DNA of 64,000 nt from positions 1 to 64,000 of the forward strand of contig NZ_AYKG01000005.1 in NCBI RefSeq assembly GCF_003788585.1, written 5' to 3'. A program made the translations under genes and the position numbers. Each line of letters opens with the position of its first letter. Positions within the stretch are counted from its first letter, which is position 1. This DNA is from Salinisphaera japonica YTM-1. Its GTDB lineage: Bacteria; Pseudomonadota; Gammaproteobacteria; Nevskiales; Salinisphaeraceae. A model generated the notes under the pieces. That model saw only the letters and a program-made list of their open reading frames with translations, was not told the origin of the DNA and did no database searches. This document shows positions 19,024-29,616 of the stretch, piece by piece.

Positions 19024-19935
19024 TTAGCCGCCGAGTGCCATCACGGCATCGGCAAACGCTGCCGGTGCTTCCTGTGGCGGGTTGTGGCCCACGCCGGGTA
19101 AGACGCGATGCTCGAAGGGCGCACTGAAATGCGGGGCAAGTCCGGCTGTATCGGTGACCTCGAACAAGCCGCTGGCCGCCCCGTCGAGCACGATGGCCGG
19201 CGCCTCGATCACGGGCTGCTCGGCCAGGGCGGCCTCGGTGGCCTCAAAGCGCGAATCACCCGCGACGAGGCCGAATCGGTGTCGATACGAGTGAATAACG
19301 ACATCGACGAAATCCGGGTTGTCGAAGGCGGGCGCGGTCTGGTGGAAGACCGCGTCGTCGAAGCGCCAAGTTGGCGACCACTGCGACCAGAGCAGGCGTG
19401 CCAGGCGAGCACGGTTATCGCGCAATCCGGCCCGCCCGCGCGCGCCATGGAAATAGAACTGATACCAGAGACGGGCCTCTTGTTCCGGGGCCAGAGGCGT
19501 ATCCGCGGTGGCGATGTTCTGGATGTTGTAGCCGCCGCAGGAGACGAGCCCGCCCACGCGCTCAGGCCAGAGCGCGGCGACGATACAGGCCGCGCGCCCG
19601 CCCCAGTCGAAACCGGCCACCACCGGCCGATCCAGGCCGAGGGCGTCGATCAGGGCCAGCAAGTCATGGGCCAGAGCTGCCTGTTGGCCCGAGCGCAGCG
19701 TGGCGGTATCGCGAAACCGGGTTGGCCCGTAGCCGCGCATGTAGGGCACGACCACGCGCCAGCCGCCCGTCGCGAGCCGCTCGCCCGCGGCGACCATCGC
19801 GTGCACGTCGTAGGGAAAGCCGTGACACAACACTGCCGCCGGCCCGTCGGCCGGGCCGGCGATATGACAGGCGATGACAAGATCGCGCGTGGCGATATCC
19901 GAGCGTGTGGCTGGCGACAATAGAGCGCTAGACAT
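19024..19935 (-). CDS. Alpha/beta hydrolase, epoxide hydrolase-like
   Basis: A 303-residue alpha/beta hydrolase from ATG 19935 (MSSALLSPATRSDIATRDLV). The oxyanion motif is LCHGFPYDVHAM and the nucleophile elbow is VAGFDWGGRAA, so the nucleophile is Asp as in epoxide hydrolases and haloalkane dehalogenases, not Ser. The cap domain is followed by the catalytic His in LPGVGHNPPQEAP. It is probably cytosolic with an epoxide or halide substrate. Longer frames upstream run antisense through the esterase gene and are not coding. Confidence 0.8.
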   Translation of the reverse strand: MSSALLSPATRSDIATRDLVIACHIAGPADGPAAVLCHGFPYDVHAMVAAGERLATGGWRVVVPYMRGYGPTRFRDTATLRSGQQAALAHDLLALIDALGLDRPVVAGFDWGGRAACIVAALWPERVGGLVSCGGYNIQNIATADTPLAPEQEARLWYQFYFHGARGRAGLRDNRARLARLLWSQWSPTWRFDDAVFHQTAPAFDNPDFVDVVIHSYRHRFGLVAGDSRFEATEAALAEQPVIEAPAIVLDGAASGLFEVTDTAGLAPHFSAPFEHRVLPGVGHNPPQEAPAAFADAVMALGG

Positions 19936-19967
19936 GGCCTGGGGCGTTTGGTGTCCTGACGCTGAGT

Positions 19968-21092
19968 CTAGTCGTTTGCGGCCAGCGCGTGCACGAGCGG
20001 CCCGTCCAGGGTGAACGCCAGAAACTGCGTGCGTTGGGTTGTGCTGAAATTGTCGTCGGCGACGAGCACGAGCGTGGGGTGCCCGTGCACAGTCGGCCCA
20101 AGGGTGATGCCTTCGATATTGTCGAGATCGATATCCAGCGTGGCCAGATCCAGCAGCAGGTGTTTCTTCATCGGGTGATAACGCGTGTTGCGGATCGAAT
20201 CTCGGCCGCTGACGTCTGTTGCCCCGTGAGTGTGTGTCAGATACAGGCGTATATCGTTGCCGATACCGGTAGAAAATGATCGCTCGAGCGCGATATAGGT
20301 ATCCGGGGCAATCGCCAGCAGTTCGGATAGGCCGTTGGTGGCAAAACCGTCTGCCGGCTCGGGCGCCGCGGCAACGGCCGCGGTGCGATAGACATATTGG
20401 GCGAGCGGCTTGCCGGTCGCACCGTCGAGGCATAACACGCGCGCCGGACTGCCGTGCTCCAGGGTGGCTGCCGGCCCGTCCTGGATGAGCGCGTTTTCTG
20501 TCGCGGTGAGCCAGATGTTTTGATTCAGGGCATGCGTCAGGCTTTCAAAGGCCAGATTGTTACGGATGCCGTGGCGGGTGGCCGGGCGAAAGACATCCGG
20601 AATAGCAAATGCGGCTATCGGCGCGCCGCCACGTGTCATCACACGAACGAAAGGCGCCAGGCCTGTCGCGGCATTGCCTTCGCTGGTCCAGTAGAGCAGG
20701 CCCGGGAAGGCCGTGATACGCAGGCTTTCCGGATCGGCCACACCCGGGGCAAACGCCTGGCCGTCCAGCGCCTGGATTTCGGTAACGCCGGTGAACTGCA
20801 CGTCGCCGTCGGCCAGTTGTCCATCCGACAAGTCAATCGTCAGGTCGTAGTACCGTACCGGGCCTTGCGCGCCGCGGTTGTCGCTGATCGCGACGTATCG
20901 CTCGTTGGCGGCATCGTAATCAATCCCGGACAGACCGCCGACTTCGGTGGCCTCAAATCGCGTGCCGGTAGGTATTTCGGCCATGCCGATGAAGGACAGC
21001 GTTACCGGCGGGTTCGCCCAAGCGCCGACTGAAAAGCCGGTGAGTGCGACAAGCGCTATCGTGCTGCCAATCGATCGTGTTCGCTGGACCAT
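19968..21092 (-). CDS. Secreted esterase-like phytase-family protein
   Basis: A 374-residue protein with a signal peptide (MVQRTRSIGSTIALVALTGF to GAWA) and the features of the esterase-like activity of phytase family: GGLSGIDYDAANERYVAISD near the N-terminus, DPESLRI, LAFESLTH, NGLSELLAI, and DIDLDNIEGITLGP toward the end. It should be a periplasmic beta-propeller metal-dependent phosphoesterase. The exact substrate is unknown. It sits between the frameshifted acylase and the hydrolase on the same strand. Confidence 0.8.
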   Translation of the reverse strand: MVQRTRSIGSTIALVALTGFSVGAWANPPVTLSFIGMAEIPTGTRFEATEVGGLSGIDYDAANERYVAISDNRGAQGPVRYYDLTIDLSDGQLADGDVQFTGVTEIQALDGQAFAPGVADPESLRITAFPGLLYWTSEGNAATGLAPFVRVMTRGGAPIAAFAIPDVFRPATRHGIRNNLAFESLTHALNQNIWLTATENALIQDGPAATLEHGSPARVLCLDGATGKPLAQYVYRTAAVAAAPEPADGFATNGLSELLAIAPDTYIALERSFSTGIGNDIRLYLTHTHGATDVSGRDSIRNTRYHPMKKHLLLDLATLDIDLDNIEGITLGPTVHGHPTLVLVADDNFSTTQRTQFLAFTLDGPLVHALAAND

Positions 21093-21200
21093 GCCGGGCT
21101 CCGCGTGGGGTTGCAGGCCTATCCTGGTCGCGGATTCATGACGGTGTCGCGACGGAGACGAGCCGGCCCCGGTGCGTGCCGGCCCGCCTCCAGCGCAAGC

Positions 21201-23908
21201 TTAGGCGCCGCTGCCGGCAGCGCTTGTGATGGTTTCGGTGCTCAGGTTGTCGTCATCGGCAATCGCGGTTTCGCTGTAGCGCAGGCGCCGGGCGTTCTTG
21301 TTCGAGTAGCGCAGGTCCTGATCCGAGAAATACGGCGAATCGGCGTCATCGGACTGGCTGTAGCTGACCAGGCCATAAGCTTCGGGGCCCTGGTCGGTGA
21401 ACGCCAAGCCGAAATGCCAGCCGGTGCCGCGGGCGATCGACCAGCCTTCGCCGTCGGTAGCCGATAACTGGCCAGAGCGGGGCAGGGTGGCGGTAGGTGC
21501 GACACGGACATAGCGTGTGCCTTCCTCGACCGGGCTGGTATCCGGTTCGACGATATTGAAGCCGCCTTCGACGTTCTGGGTGCCGGGCCAGGGGATGCGC
21601 GGGCCGGCGAACTGGGCGGTGCCGCCGGGCCGCCCGGACGCGGACTGGCGCTGGTATTGCACACTGGCCAGCGGCGCGTCGTAGGCGATGCCGGCGCGAT
21701 CCAGCGTGTTCAGGCCGCGGGCCAGGGCGCCCAGCATGGTGTCACTGGCCGCGTTACCGGCCAGCGGTGCCGGCGTGTTTGGCGTGGTGGCCGGCGCCTC
21801 GGGGTTGAAGGCCACGCTGAGCTCGCGGTTCAGGTCAGGCGTGAATTCGGCGATGAAGACTCGAAAGACCTGGGCGCCGGTGCTGTCGTTGTCGAACACG
21901 CCGTTCCAGTCGGCGAGTGCGGCACAGCCCTCGGCCACGCTGCGTGAGTCATCATCGCTGGTGTTGATATTCGTATCGCCCGCGGCGTTGCAGCGATCCA
22001 GCAGGGCCGGGAGTAGCGTTTCGGCGTAGTAGGCGCGGTTGGAATACAGCGTGTCGATGATCTCGCGGGCCGTGAACTTGCCGTCCTCGCCGCCGGGCTG
22101 GACATTGGATAGCCCGGCATCTTTCGGATTGTCGAGTAGCCGCAGGCTCATCTGTGTACGCGGCGACAGCGGTTGGCCGACCGGGCCGAACAGCGGCGAG
22201 TAATCGGTGAGTAGTGCATCCGGGTTGGTTACCCAGAAACTATCGTTGGCGTTCTGGACATAATCTGAGCGCTGGAGCTTGGGCTCGCCGTCGTAGGGCA
22301 CGCGGCCGTTGCAATCGCCTTCGACCCAGTCGTCACGCGAGGTGCTGCCATCCAGCAGGGTGACGCCGGCCTGGTAGAGCCCGGCCACCAACGGATTGGC
22401 CTGGCGGCGAGCGCCTCGTCGGACAGGTGCGGCGTGGCCGAGGCATCGATAAAAAAGGCACGGCCGGCGTCGTCGGCATAGACCGTATTGGTCCAGAGCA
22501 CGCTGCCGCAGGCTTCAAACGGTGCCTTGAACTCGTCGATGTTCGAAGCCGAGCCCATGGCCAGCCATTGATCGACGGTCTGGCGCGCGGTATCGGTATT
22601 GGCATCACGATAGGTGTAGGCCACGCGTTGCCCGCCTAATGTGTTGCCCCAGGCCGGCAGATTGGCATTGATGAGGTTGCCCGCCAGCATCGGGCCGTAT
22701 TCGGAGTAATAGAATGTCTTGGTCAGCCGGGTTGGTGTCGGCGTGCCGTTGGCCACGTCGATCGTGATATCGCGCTGGGTGATGGGCCGGGTCTGGCCGT
22801 CTTTGATATAAGCGAGGTCGTCGCCTTCGGCAAGTGCGAGCTGATAGGCCGTGAAATGCCGGGCGGTCGAGACGGTATGGCTCCAGGCCACGTGCTCGTT
22901 GAAGCCGATCAGTGGAATGGCCACGCCGATCAGGGTCGCGCCATTGACGTTATAGCGCCCGGGCACGGTGATCTGGCTCTGATAGAGCCGGCGATTGCCG
23001 GTGTAGGGAAAATGCGGGTTGGCCAGCAGCGCGCCTTTGCCGTTCTCGGTGTACTCGCTGCCCAGGCCCCAGGCGTTGCTCGCGATATCGTGTACCGCCC
23101 AGTCGCCGGACTTGCCGATATCGGCTGGCGTGCCGCCGGTCTGGCCGAGCCGTGCCACGCGGTTGGCGTGGTTCAGATCGATACGGGTTTGGTCAGGCGT
23201 GGCCGGGCGCGGTGACGGATTCACGCCGGGTGGGGCCGCCGAGAACGTTACGCCGGTCACGAACTGATCGCCGCTGGCATACAGTGCGGTTAGCTGATAA
23301 TAGGCATAGAGCTGCTCGGGCGTGATCGGCTGCACCCAGTCGGCAGAGACGCATTTACCCGGCAGATCGGCCGGTGCGGTTTCCTCCACATATTTGTTAT
23401 AGCCCGCGGCAAAGCCGGTGATCATGGTTTTGGAATCATCGCCCAGCTCGTCGAATTCGGCGTCGGCCTTGTCGGCGAGGCCCAGCGCGCGATAGCTGAA
23501 ATCCGTGATGACGTTGATGTTATCCGGCCCCGGGCCATAAAAAGCCGCCCGTCGGCCGGTGGCCCGCAGGATCGAATCCGCGATCAGGCAGACGTTGTCG
23601 CGGGCCTGGACATAGCCTTCGCCAAAGGCGGCCGAACCGAGATCGGCGGCCAGAATATGCGGCACGCCGTTGGTGGTGGTGCGAATCGTGGCGGCATAGC
23701 CGCCGGCCGGTGCTTCCGGCGGCGTGGTGGGCCCGGCCTCGGCCATGCTGTCGCTGCTATCGCGATCGGCGATGTCGATATTGGCGTCGTCCGAGCAGCC
23801 GGCTGCAAGCAGGGCCGTTCCCAGCGTGACTGCCACGGTGGCTCCCAGCGCCGTCCTGGCGATGCCGGCGCGCGGTGAACGAATGGCGGTGCGGCGTGTG
23901 TCGATCAT
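21201..23908 (-). pseudogene. Penicillin/AHL acylase-family lipoprotein with frameshift
   Basis: Two overlapping frames make one Ntn-hydrolase acylase of about 900 residues. The first (from 23908) has a lipobox ALLAAGC, TTNGVPHILA, YVQARDN, and the autoprocessing/nucleophile region DIASNAWGLGSE then LLANPHFPY. It goes out of frame near 22401-22412 after DEALAAR. The second frame resumes at once with ANPLVAGLYQAGVTLLDGS and continues to the C-terminus at 21201. Restoring one base (GCCGC to GCGCGC on the coding strand) would join them. Homologues cleave amide bonds of penicillins, acyl-homoserine lactones or cyclic lipopeptides. Either a recent pseudogene or a sequencing error; both halves are otherwise intact. 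Confidence 0.75.
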
Positions 23909-24181
23909 GGCTTATCCCCCCGGGCGTTTCGTTATCGAAAGCCTACGGCGGGACGAGACGAGGGATATCTAATACTTTTGGCCGCGGGCAGTGATGCGCG
24001 CCGCCCGCATGGTCATGTCATTGTTTTTTAATGCCGGGCCGCGCGGCCGGGATCCTTGCGTCATACCAAAGTTGGTGTTGCGCGGGCGGCTGTGGTTGGC
24101 CTGTTGCGATGATTCTGCGTCAATGTCGGTGTTTGTCAGCACCCGTGTCGCGCGTCGCGTCTGCAACGCCTGTGATGCAAT
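23909..24181. other. Intergenic region without a recognised gene
   Basis: This 273-base gap holds a GC-only palindrome (CCGGGCCGCGCGGCCGG, about 24033-24049) next to a TTTTTT run at 24013-24018. The run is on the wrong side for a terminator of the minus-strand gene upstream. I see nothing else here. Confidence 0.4.
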
Positions 24182-25360
24182 TCATTTGAACGCCTGGATG
24201 CCGGTCTGAGCGCGGCCCAGAATCAGGGCGTGCACGTCGTGTGTGCCCTCGTAGGTGTTCACGCTTTCGAGGTTGAGCAGGTGATGCATGATGCCGTACT
24301 CGATCAGGATGCCGTTGCCGCCGTGCATGTCGCGCGCGGTGCGGGCGATCTCCAGCGCCTTGCCGCAGTTGTTGCGTTTGATCAACGAGATCATTTCGGG
24401 CGCCTTGATGCCCTGGTCGAGAAGCCGGCCCACCTGGAGCGCGGCCGATAGCCCCAGCGCGATCTCGGTCTGTATATCGGCCAGTTTCTTCTGGATGAGC
24501 TGGTTGGAGGCCAGGGGCTGTTCGAACTGGTCGCGGCCCAGGGTGTAGTCCAGCGTGCGATGCCAACAGGCCTCGGCTGCGCCCATCACGCCCCAGGCGA
24601 TACCGTAGCGGGCCTTGTTCAGACAGCCGAACGGGCCGGACAGGCCAGAGGCGTCGGGCAGGAGCTTGTCCTCGGGCACGAACACGTCGCGCATCGTGAT
24701 CTGGCCGGTGATCGAGGCCCGTAGCGAGAGCTTGCCGGCCATCTCCGTCACCTCGAAGCCTTCGGCCGGCAGATCGACCAGAAAGCCCTTGATTTTGCCG
24801 CCGTGGGCTTCGGATTTGGCCCATACCACGACAACGTCAGCGATCGGACTGTTGCCGATCCATTTCTTCTCGCCGGATATCTGATAGCCACCATCGACCG
24901 GCGTGGCGGTCGTGCCCATGCTCGACGGGTCGGAGCCCGCCAGCGGTTCGGTCAGGCCGAAGCCGCCGATGAACTCGCCCGAGGCGAGTTTGGGCAGATA
25001 ATGCTGTTTCTGAGCTTCGCTACCGTAGGCTTCGATGGGATACATCACCAATGAGGACTGCACGCTCATCGCCGAGCGATAGCCGGAATCCACGCGCTCG
25101 ACCTCGCGCGCGATCAGCCCGTAGGCCACATGGCTCTGCCCGCCGCCCCCGTATTGCCTGGACACGGTGGCGCCCAGCAGGCCAGCCTCGCCCATCTCGG
25201 TCATGATCGCGCGGTCGAAATAGCCCTGCTCGAAAGCGTCATAGACCCGTGGCTGGAGCTTGGACTGACAATAATCGTGGGCCGTGTCGCGAATCTCGCG
25301 TTCGCCCTCGGACAGCTGATGATTCAGGCCGAGCGGATCGGCCCATTGGAAATCGGACAT
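24182..25360 (-). CDS. Acyl-CoA dehydrogenase, glutaryl-CoA dehydrogenase type
   Basis: A 392-residue flavin acyl-CoA dehydrogenase closest to GcdH: N-terminal [85 protein letters not shown], and the catalytic glutamate in [17 protein letters not shown]. GcdH oxidises and decarboxylates glutaryl-CoA to crotonyl-CoA in lysine and aromatic breakdown and passes electrons to ETF; etfA, etfB and ETF-QO lie about 31 kb away in this window. Two nearby oxidative genes precede it on the same strand. Confidence 0.87.
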   Translation of the reverse strand: MSDFQWADPLGLNHQLSEGEREIRDTAHDYCQSKLQPRVYDAFEQGYFDRAIMTEMGEAGLLGATVSRQYGGGGQSHVAYGLIAREVERVDSGYRSAMSVQSSLVMYPIEAYGSEAQKQHYLPKLASGEFIGGFGLTEPLAGSDPSSMGTTATPVDGGYQISGEKKWIGNSPIADVVVVWAKSEAHGGKIKGFLVDLPAEGFEVTEMAGKLSLRASITGQITMRDVFVPEDKLLPDASGLSGPFGCLNKARYGIAWGVMGAAEACWHRTLDYTLGRDQFEQPLASNQLIQKKLADIQTEIALGLSAALQVGRLLDQGIKAPEMISLIKRNNCGKALEIARTARDMHGGNGILIEYGIMHHLLNLESVNTYEGTHDVHALILGRAQTGIQAFK

Positions 25361-25488
25361 CGGGGTCTCGCCTTACGTGATGACGCTACAGCTATCACGC
25401 CGACCGTATCGGCGTACAGCACGGCCAGCCGCTGATTTGCCGCGCCAACGCCAGACGTGGCGAAACACACGGTCTGTTGCGCCGTCGG

Positions 25489-26970
25489 TCAGGCGATCAC
25501 GTGATCCTTGCGCTTGAAGTTGCGAGCCATGCGCCGAAACATGAAGGTAAAACCGGGAAACATCGCCACCACGCGGCCCGAGCGGCTCTTGTACCAACTG
25601 TTGCAACCGCCGTTATGCCAGACGGTACGGGTCATCTCGTCGTGGACGTGCTCGGTATAGCGCGCCTCGGCCTGTGATGTGACCTCGATCTGTTGGACCG
25701 AGGCGTCACCGATCACACGCTCAACACAAGCCATGATGTAGTCCATCTGGGCCTCGATCATAAAGATGGCCGAGGTATGGCCAATGCCGGTATTGGGCCC
25801 GGTCACGATGAACAGATTGGGAAAATCCGGAATGGTGGTGCCCAGATAGGCGCGCGGATAATCGGCCCAGAAATCAGCCAATGGCTTGTCGTGCCGGCCC
25901 ACCACGGGGTATGAGATCATGCCGTCGGTCGCGTCGTAGCCCGTGGACCAGACGAGTACATCCAGCTCAATCTCGTGGCCTTGTTTGGTGACCAGCCCGG
26001 TGGGGGTGACCTTGGCAATACCGTCATCGGCGTCATGCAGGGTGACGTTATCGCGCGAAAGTGCCGGGTAGAGCGTGTTGGACAGGATGATGCGCTTGCA
26101 GCCGATCGTGAAATCCGGCGTGAGCTTGGCCCGTAGCGTGTCGTCGGGCACCTGTTTCTTCAGATGTTTTTCGGCTTTCTTCTGGGCCACCAGATTGAGC
26201 ATGGCCCGTGAATACTTGAAGCCCACGATGCGCGATTCGAGTGCCAGATAGAGCACGCCGCGCAGCGCCTTGTAGACCGGCTTAAAACCCAGCAGCCAAC
26301 GTGTGAGGCGCCCAAACTTGCGATCCGGGCGTGGCATGACCCAGTGCGGGGTGCGCTGGAAGACATGCAGGTGGGCCACCTCGCCCGCGATCGCGGGGAT
26401 CACCTGGGCAGCGCTGGCGCCCGAACCGACGATTGCGACCTTTTTATCGCGATGATCGACATCGTGATGCCAATCGTTGGTATGAAACTGAGCGCCGGCA
26501 AACGAGTCGCGGCCCGGCGTTTCCGGAATTTTCGGCGTGGACAGCGGGCCGGACGAATTGATAAGAATCCGGGTATAAAGCGTCGGCCCATCGGTAATTT
26601 CGATACGCCAGGTGGCGCTGTCTTCTTCCCAGACCACCTGCTCGACGTTGTGGTTCACCCGTGTTTTTTCACGCAGGCCGTACTTGTCGATGACGTGGTT
26701 GGTGTACTCGGCTAGCTCGTCCTGCTCGGCGAACATCTGTGACCAGGGGTAGGGCTCGAACGACAACGAGTACAACGGCGACTGCACGTCGACTGCGGCC
26801 CCGGGATAACTGTTCTGGCACCACGTGCCGCCCATGAAATCCCGGCGCTCGAGCATCAGGAAATCGGTGATGCCGCGCTTGATGAGATTGACCGCGGCCG
26901 ACTGGCCGCCAAAGCCCGTGCCGATGATCACCACCGGCCAGATCTTGTTGCGTGATGCTTGAGACGTCAT
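25489..26970 (-). CDS. Flavin-containing Baeyer-Villiger monooxygenase
   Basis: A 493-residue class B flavoprotein monooxygenase. The FAD motif is GTGFGG (17-22). The type I Baeyer-Villiger fingerprint FxGxxxHxxxW is exact at 157-167 (FAGAQFHTNDW). The NADPH Rossmann motif is VGSGASAAQV, and FQRTPHWVMPRPD, typical of these enzymes, is also seen. It inserts oxygen next to a ketone carbonyl to give an ester or lactone, using NADPH and O2. The SDR just upstream could oxidise an alcohol to the ketone substrate, so the pair suggests alcohol-to-ester degradation. Substrate unknown. Confidence 0.9.
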   Translation of the reverse strand: MTSQASRNKIWPVVIIGTGFGGQSAAVNLIKRGITDFLMLERRDFMGGTWCQNSYPGAAVDVQSPLYSLSFEPYPWSQMFAEQDELAEYTNHVIDKYGLREKTRVNHNVEQVVWEEDSATWRIEITDGPTLYTRILINSSGPLSTPKIPETPGRDSFAGAQFHTNDWHHDVDHRDKKVAIVGSGASAAQVIPAIAGEVAHLHVFQRTPHWVMPRPDRKFGRLTRWLLGFKPVYKALRGVLYLALESRIVGFKYSRAMLNLVAQKKAEKHLKKQVPDDTLRAKLTPDFTIGCKRIILSNTLYPALSRDNVTLHDADDGIAKVTPTGLVTKQGHEIELDVLVWSTGYDATDGMISYPVVGRHDKPLADFWADYPRAYLGTTIPDFPNLFIVTGPNTGIGHTSAIFMIEAQMDYIMACVERVIGDASVQQIEVTSQAEARYTEHVHDEMTRTVWHNGGCNSWYKSRSGRVVAMFPGFTFMFRRMARNFKRKDHVIA

Positions 26971-26992
26971 ACGATCACCTCGGCGAATGCGT

Positions 26993-27832
26993 TCAGACCG
27001 ATTTGTGCGTCATGGGCCGCGGCGCCATGCCGCGACGACGCATCAACCAGCCCACGACCTTGATACAGGCAGTGGGCAACAGGCGGGTCAGAATATCCTG
27101 GGCCCGACCGTCACTGATCATGATGCGAGCGCGATTCTTTTTCATGCCTTTCAGGATGATCGCCGCGGCCTCGTGGCGATCCGTGCCTTTTTGCAGCATA
27201 CGATGAAAGGCCTGCGTGCTGTCGTTGTGATAATCAGCATTGAGCGTGATGTTCGTGGCCACAGCACCCGGGTGCACGGTGTGCACCTGTACGTGTTCGG
27301 CCCCGCGTAGCCGATGCTCGGCGCGCAGGGCATCGGTGAACCCGCGCACGGCGAATTTCGTGGTGCAGTAAGGCACCAGAAACGGCAGGCCCAGAATGCC
27401 CTGGCTGCTGGAGAGATTCACGATCGCGCCTTCGCGCGATTTCATGATGTGCGGGTGCGCCAGCAAGGTGGTGTGCACCACGCCCCAGTAATTGATCCGC
27501 GTGATGCGCTCGAAGTCCTCGATCGAGAGTTCTTCGAAACCACGATCACCCAGAGCGATACCGGCGTTGTTGATCAGAATATCGATACCGCCGAAACGCG
27601 CGACGACATCATCGATAAAACCAGAGACCGCCTCGCGATCGCCGATATCCACTTCGGCGGCGTAGCAGCTGGCCCCGAGTGCTTCAATATCGCGGGTCGT
27701 GGCGTCGAGCTTGGCAATATCACAGAAGGCAACCGTGGCCCCGGCCTTGGCAAGTGCCACGCACAAGGCGTTGCCGATGCCGTCGCCGCCGCCACCGGTG
27801 ACCACCGCGATCTTGTTCTTGAAGCTCTCCAT
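26993..27832 (-). CDS. SDR family oxidoreductase
   Basis: A 279-residue short-chain dehydrogenase with TGGGGDGIG as cofactor loop, D after beta3 (FCDIAKLD) favouring NAD, NNAG, catalytic Ser in NLSSSQGILG, YCTTK (YxxxK) and HPGAVATNI. An extended C-terminus with basic residues (GWLMRRRGMAPRPM) may touch the membrane. SDRs of this kind commonly accompany Baeyer-Villiger monooxygenases. It lies 22 bases upstream of that gene in the same direction. Confidence 0.87.
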   Translation of the reverse strand: MESFKNKIAVVTGGGGDGIGNALCVALAKAGATVAFCDIAKLDATTRDIEALGASCYAAEVDIGDREAVSGFIDDVVARFGGIDILINNAGIALGDRGFEELSIEDFERITRINYWGVVHTTLLAHPHIMKSREGAIVNLSSSQGILGLPFLVPYCTTKFAVRGFTDALRAEHRLRGAEHVQVHTVHPGAVATNITLNADYHNDSTQAFHRMLQKGTDRHEAAAIILKGMKKNRARIMISDGRAQDILTRLLPTACIKVVGWLMRRRGMAPRPMTHKSV

Positions 27833-27921
27833 GGGCGCATCGCTCGATCTGACAATAGATCATGTCAGATTAGCCGAAACCCGTAATTTGCACAATTTTC
27901 TTTTCACAATGGATTACGGGC

Positions 27922-27948
27922 AAAAAAACGCCCGACAGAAGCCGGGCG
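27922..27948 (-). terminator. Rho-independent terminator after putP
   Basis: On the minus strand a CGCCCG/CGGGCG stem with an 8-base loop (27929-27948) is followed by seven T residues (27928-27922). It lies 45 bases after the putP stop. Confidence 0.8.
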
Positions 27949-27992
27949 CTCGAATCAGGGATGGTGGACCGCGCGTCTCATGACGACACGCC

Positions 27993-29486
27993 CTAGGAAG
28001 CCGGCGCCGGGCGAAACTCGCCGCTGGACGGCGTGGCCAGGCTGACAAAATAGATCGCCAGAGAGGCCACGAGCACGCCGGGCATGATCTCGTAGACGCC
28101 CGGCCCACCCAGAAAGCTCTGGTTCCAGCCGAGCATGATCCAGGTTGCCACCGTGACTGCGCCTGCCACCAGCCCGGCAACCGCGCCGGTGCCCGACATG
28201 CCCGACCAGATCAGCGAGAGCACTATCAACGGCCCGAAGGCCGCGCCGAAGCCGGCCCAGGCATGGCTGACCAGGCCCAGCACGTTCGAGCCGGGATCGG
28301 TGGCGATGACGGCAGCAATCACGCCGACTACGATCACGCTGACCCGCCCGACGGTCACGCTTTCTTTCTCGCTGGCCTGGCGGCGCAGGAACAGCCGATA
28401 GAAATCCTCGGTCAGCGACGAGGAGGCCACCAATAGCTGGCTCGATACCGTGCTCATGATGGCCGCCAGAAGTGCGGCGAACAGAAAACCGGTGATGATT
28501 GGGTTGAACAACAGGTCGGCCAGGATGATGAAGATCGTCTCTGAATCATCGATGCTCATGCCGTTACGCTCGGCATATGCCCGCCCGAAAACGCCCAGCG
28601 ATACCGCGCCGATCAGCGAGATGGCCATCCAGGTCATGCCGATATTGCGTGCCCGTGGCACCTCGCGCACCGAGCGGATCGCCATGAAGCGCACGATGAT
28701 ATGCGGCTGGCCGAAATAACCCAGCCCCCAGGTCACGGCAGACAGCCAGCCTACGACCGTCAGACCCGCGGTCCACGACAGGAAATCGGGATCGATCTGG
28801 GCCAGCGTGCTGGCCGCCTGGCCGTAGCCGCCACCACCGCTACCGAACAGCACCACGGCCGGCATGATCACTAGGGCCAGCATCATGATCACGCCCTGGC
28901 AGAAATCGGTGAGGCTCACGGCCATGAAACCGCCTACCACGGTATAGGCCAGTACCACGGCGAGCGTGCCCCAGACCCCCACCGAGTAATCGCTGAAAGC
29001 GCCGACGTTTACGGCCTCGCCGAAGGCGCTTTGCACCAGCTTGCCGCCGGCTACCAGGCCGGAGGCGGTGTACACCGAAAAGAACACCACGATGATGACC
29101 GCCGACACCACCCGCAGGGCCATTGCCCGGCTGGGAAAACGTCGCGACAGAAACTGCGGAATCGTGAGGCTGTTGTCGTAGCGCTCGGTCTGCTCGCGCA
29201 GGCGCGGTGCCACGATGATCCAGTTGAACAACGCGCCCACGAACAGCCCGATGCCTATCCAGGCCGAGGCCAGGCCCGAGACATAAAGCGCCCCGGGCAA
29301 GCCCAGCAGCAGCCAGCCGCTCATGTCAGAGGCACCCGCTGAGAGCGAGGCCACGGCCGGGCTCAGATTACGCCCGCCAAGCATGTATTGCTCGGACGAT
29401 GACGTGGAGCGCAGCCACGCATAGATGCCGATGCCGATCATCAGCGTGAAATAGATGAGCAGACTGATCCAGATGCCCGTCGCCAT
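27993..29486 (-). CDS. putP: Sodium/proline symporter
   Basis: A 497-residue sodium:solute symporter with 13 predicted helices. Characteristic segments are YFTLMIGIGIYAWLRS, EQYMLGGRNLSPAVASLSAGASDMSGWLLLGLPG (Na+ site region), TIPQFLSRRF, GGFMAVSLTDFCQG, GLGYFGQPHIIVRFMA and FAALLAAIMSTVSSQLLVASS. The strong match to PutP, together with putA 130 bases upstream on the same strand, gives proline as substrate with Na+ as coupling ion. It is located in the inner membrane. A terminator follows. Confidence 0.92.
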   Translation of the reverse strand: MATGIWISLLIYFTLMIGIGIYAWLRSTSSSEQYMLGGRNLSPAVASLSAGASDMSGWLLLGLPGALYVSGLASAWIGIGLFVGALFNWIIVAPRLREQTERYDNSLTIPQFLSRRFPSRAMALRVVSAVIIVVFFSVYTASGLVAGGKLVQSAFGEAVNVGAFSDYSVGVWGTLAVVLAYTVVGGFMAVSLTDFCQGVIMMLALVIMPAVVLFGSGGGGYGQAASTLAQIDPDFLSWTAGLTVVGWLSAVTWGLGYFGQPHIIVRFMAIRSVREVPRARNIGMTWMAISLIGAVSLGVFGRAYAERNGMSIDDSETIFIILADLLFNPIITGFLFAALLAAIMSTVSSQLLVASSSLTEDFYRLFLRRQASEKESVTVGRVSVIVVGVIAAVIATDPGSNVLGLVSHAWAGFGAAFGPLIVLSLIWSGMSGTGAVAGLVAGAVTVATWIMLGWNQSFLGGPGVYEIMPGVLVASLAIYFVSLATPSSGEFRPAPAS

Positions 29487-29616
29487 GATGTTCCCCTTCG
29501 TAGCCCGTCTGTCGTTAAGACCGAGGCCGCGTGAATGCGACCCCGGAAGCGCCGGTGCGTGCCGTGCGGCCGTGCCGGTGAAGATCCCGAAGGATCAAAT
29601 CGTTATATAACAGCCC

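Noticed and set aside
24013-24049. GC palindrome beside a T-run, as a terminator of the acyl-CoA dehydrogenase gene
   Set aside because: The T-run lies so that on the minus strand the stem would be followed by A residues, the wrong order for a terminator.
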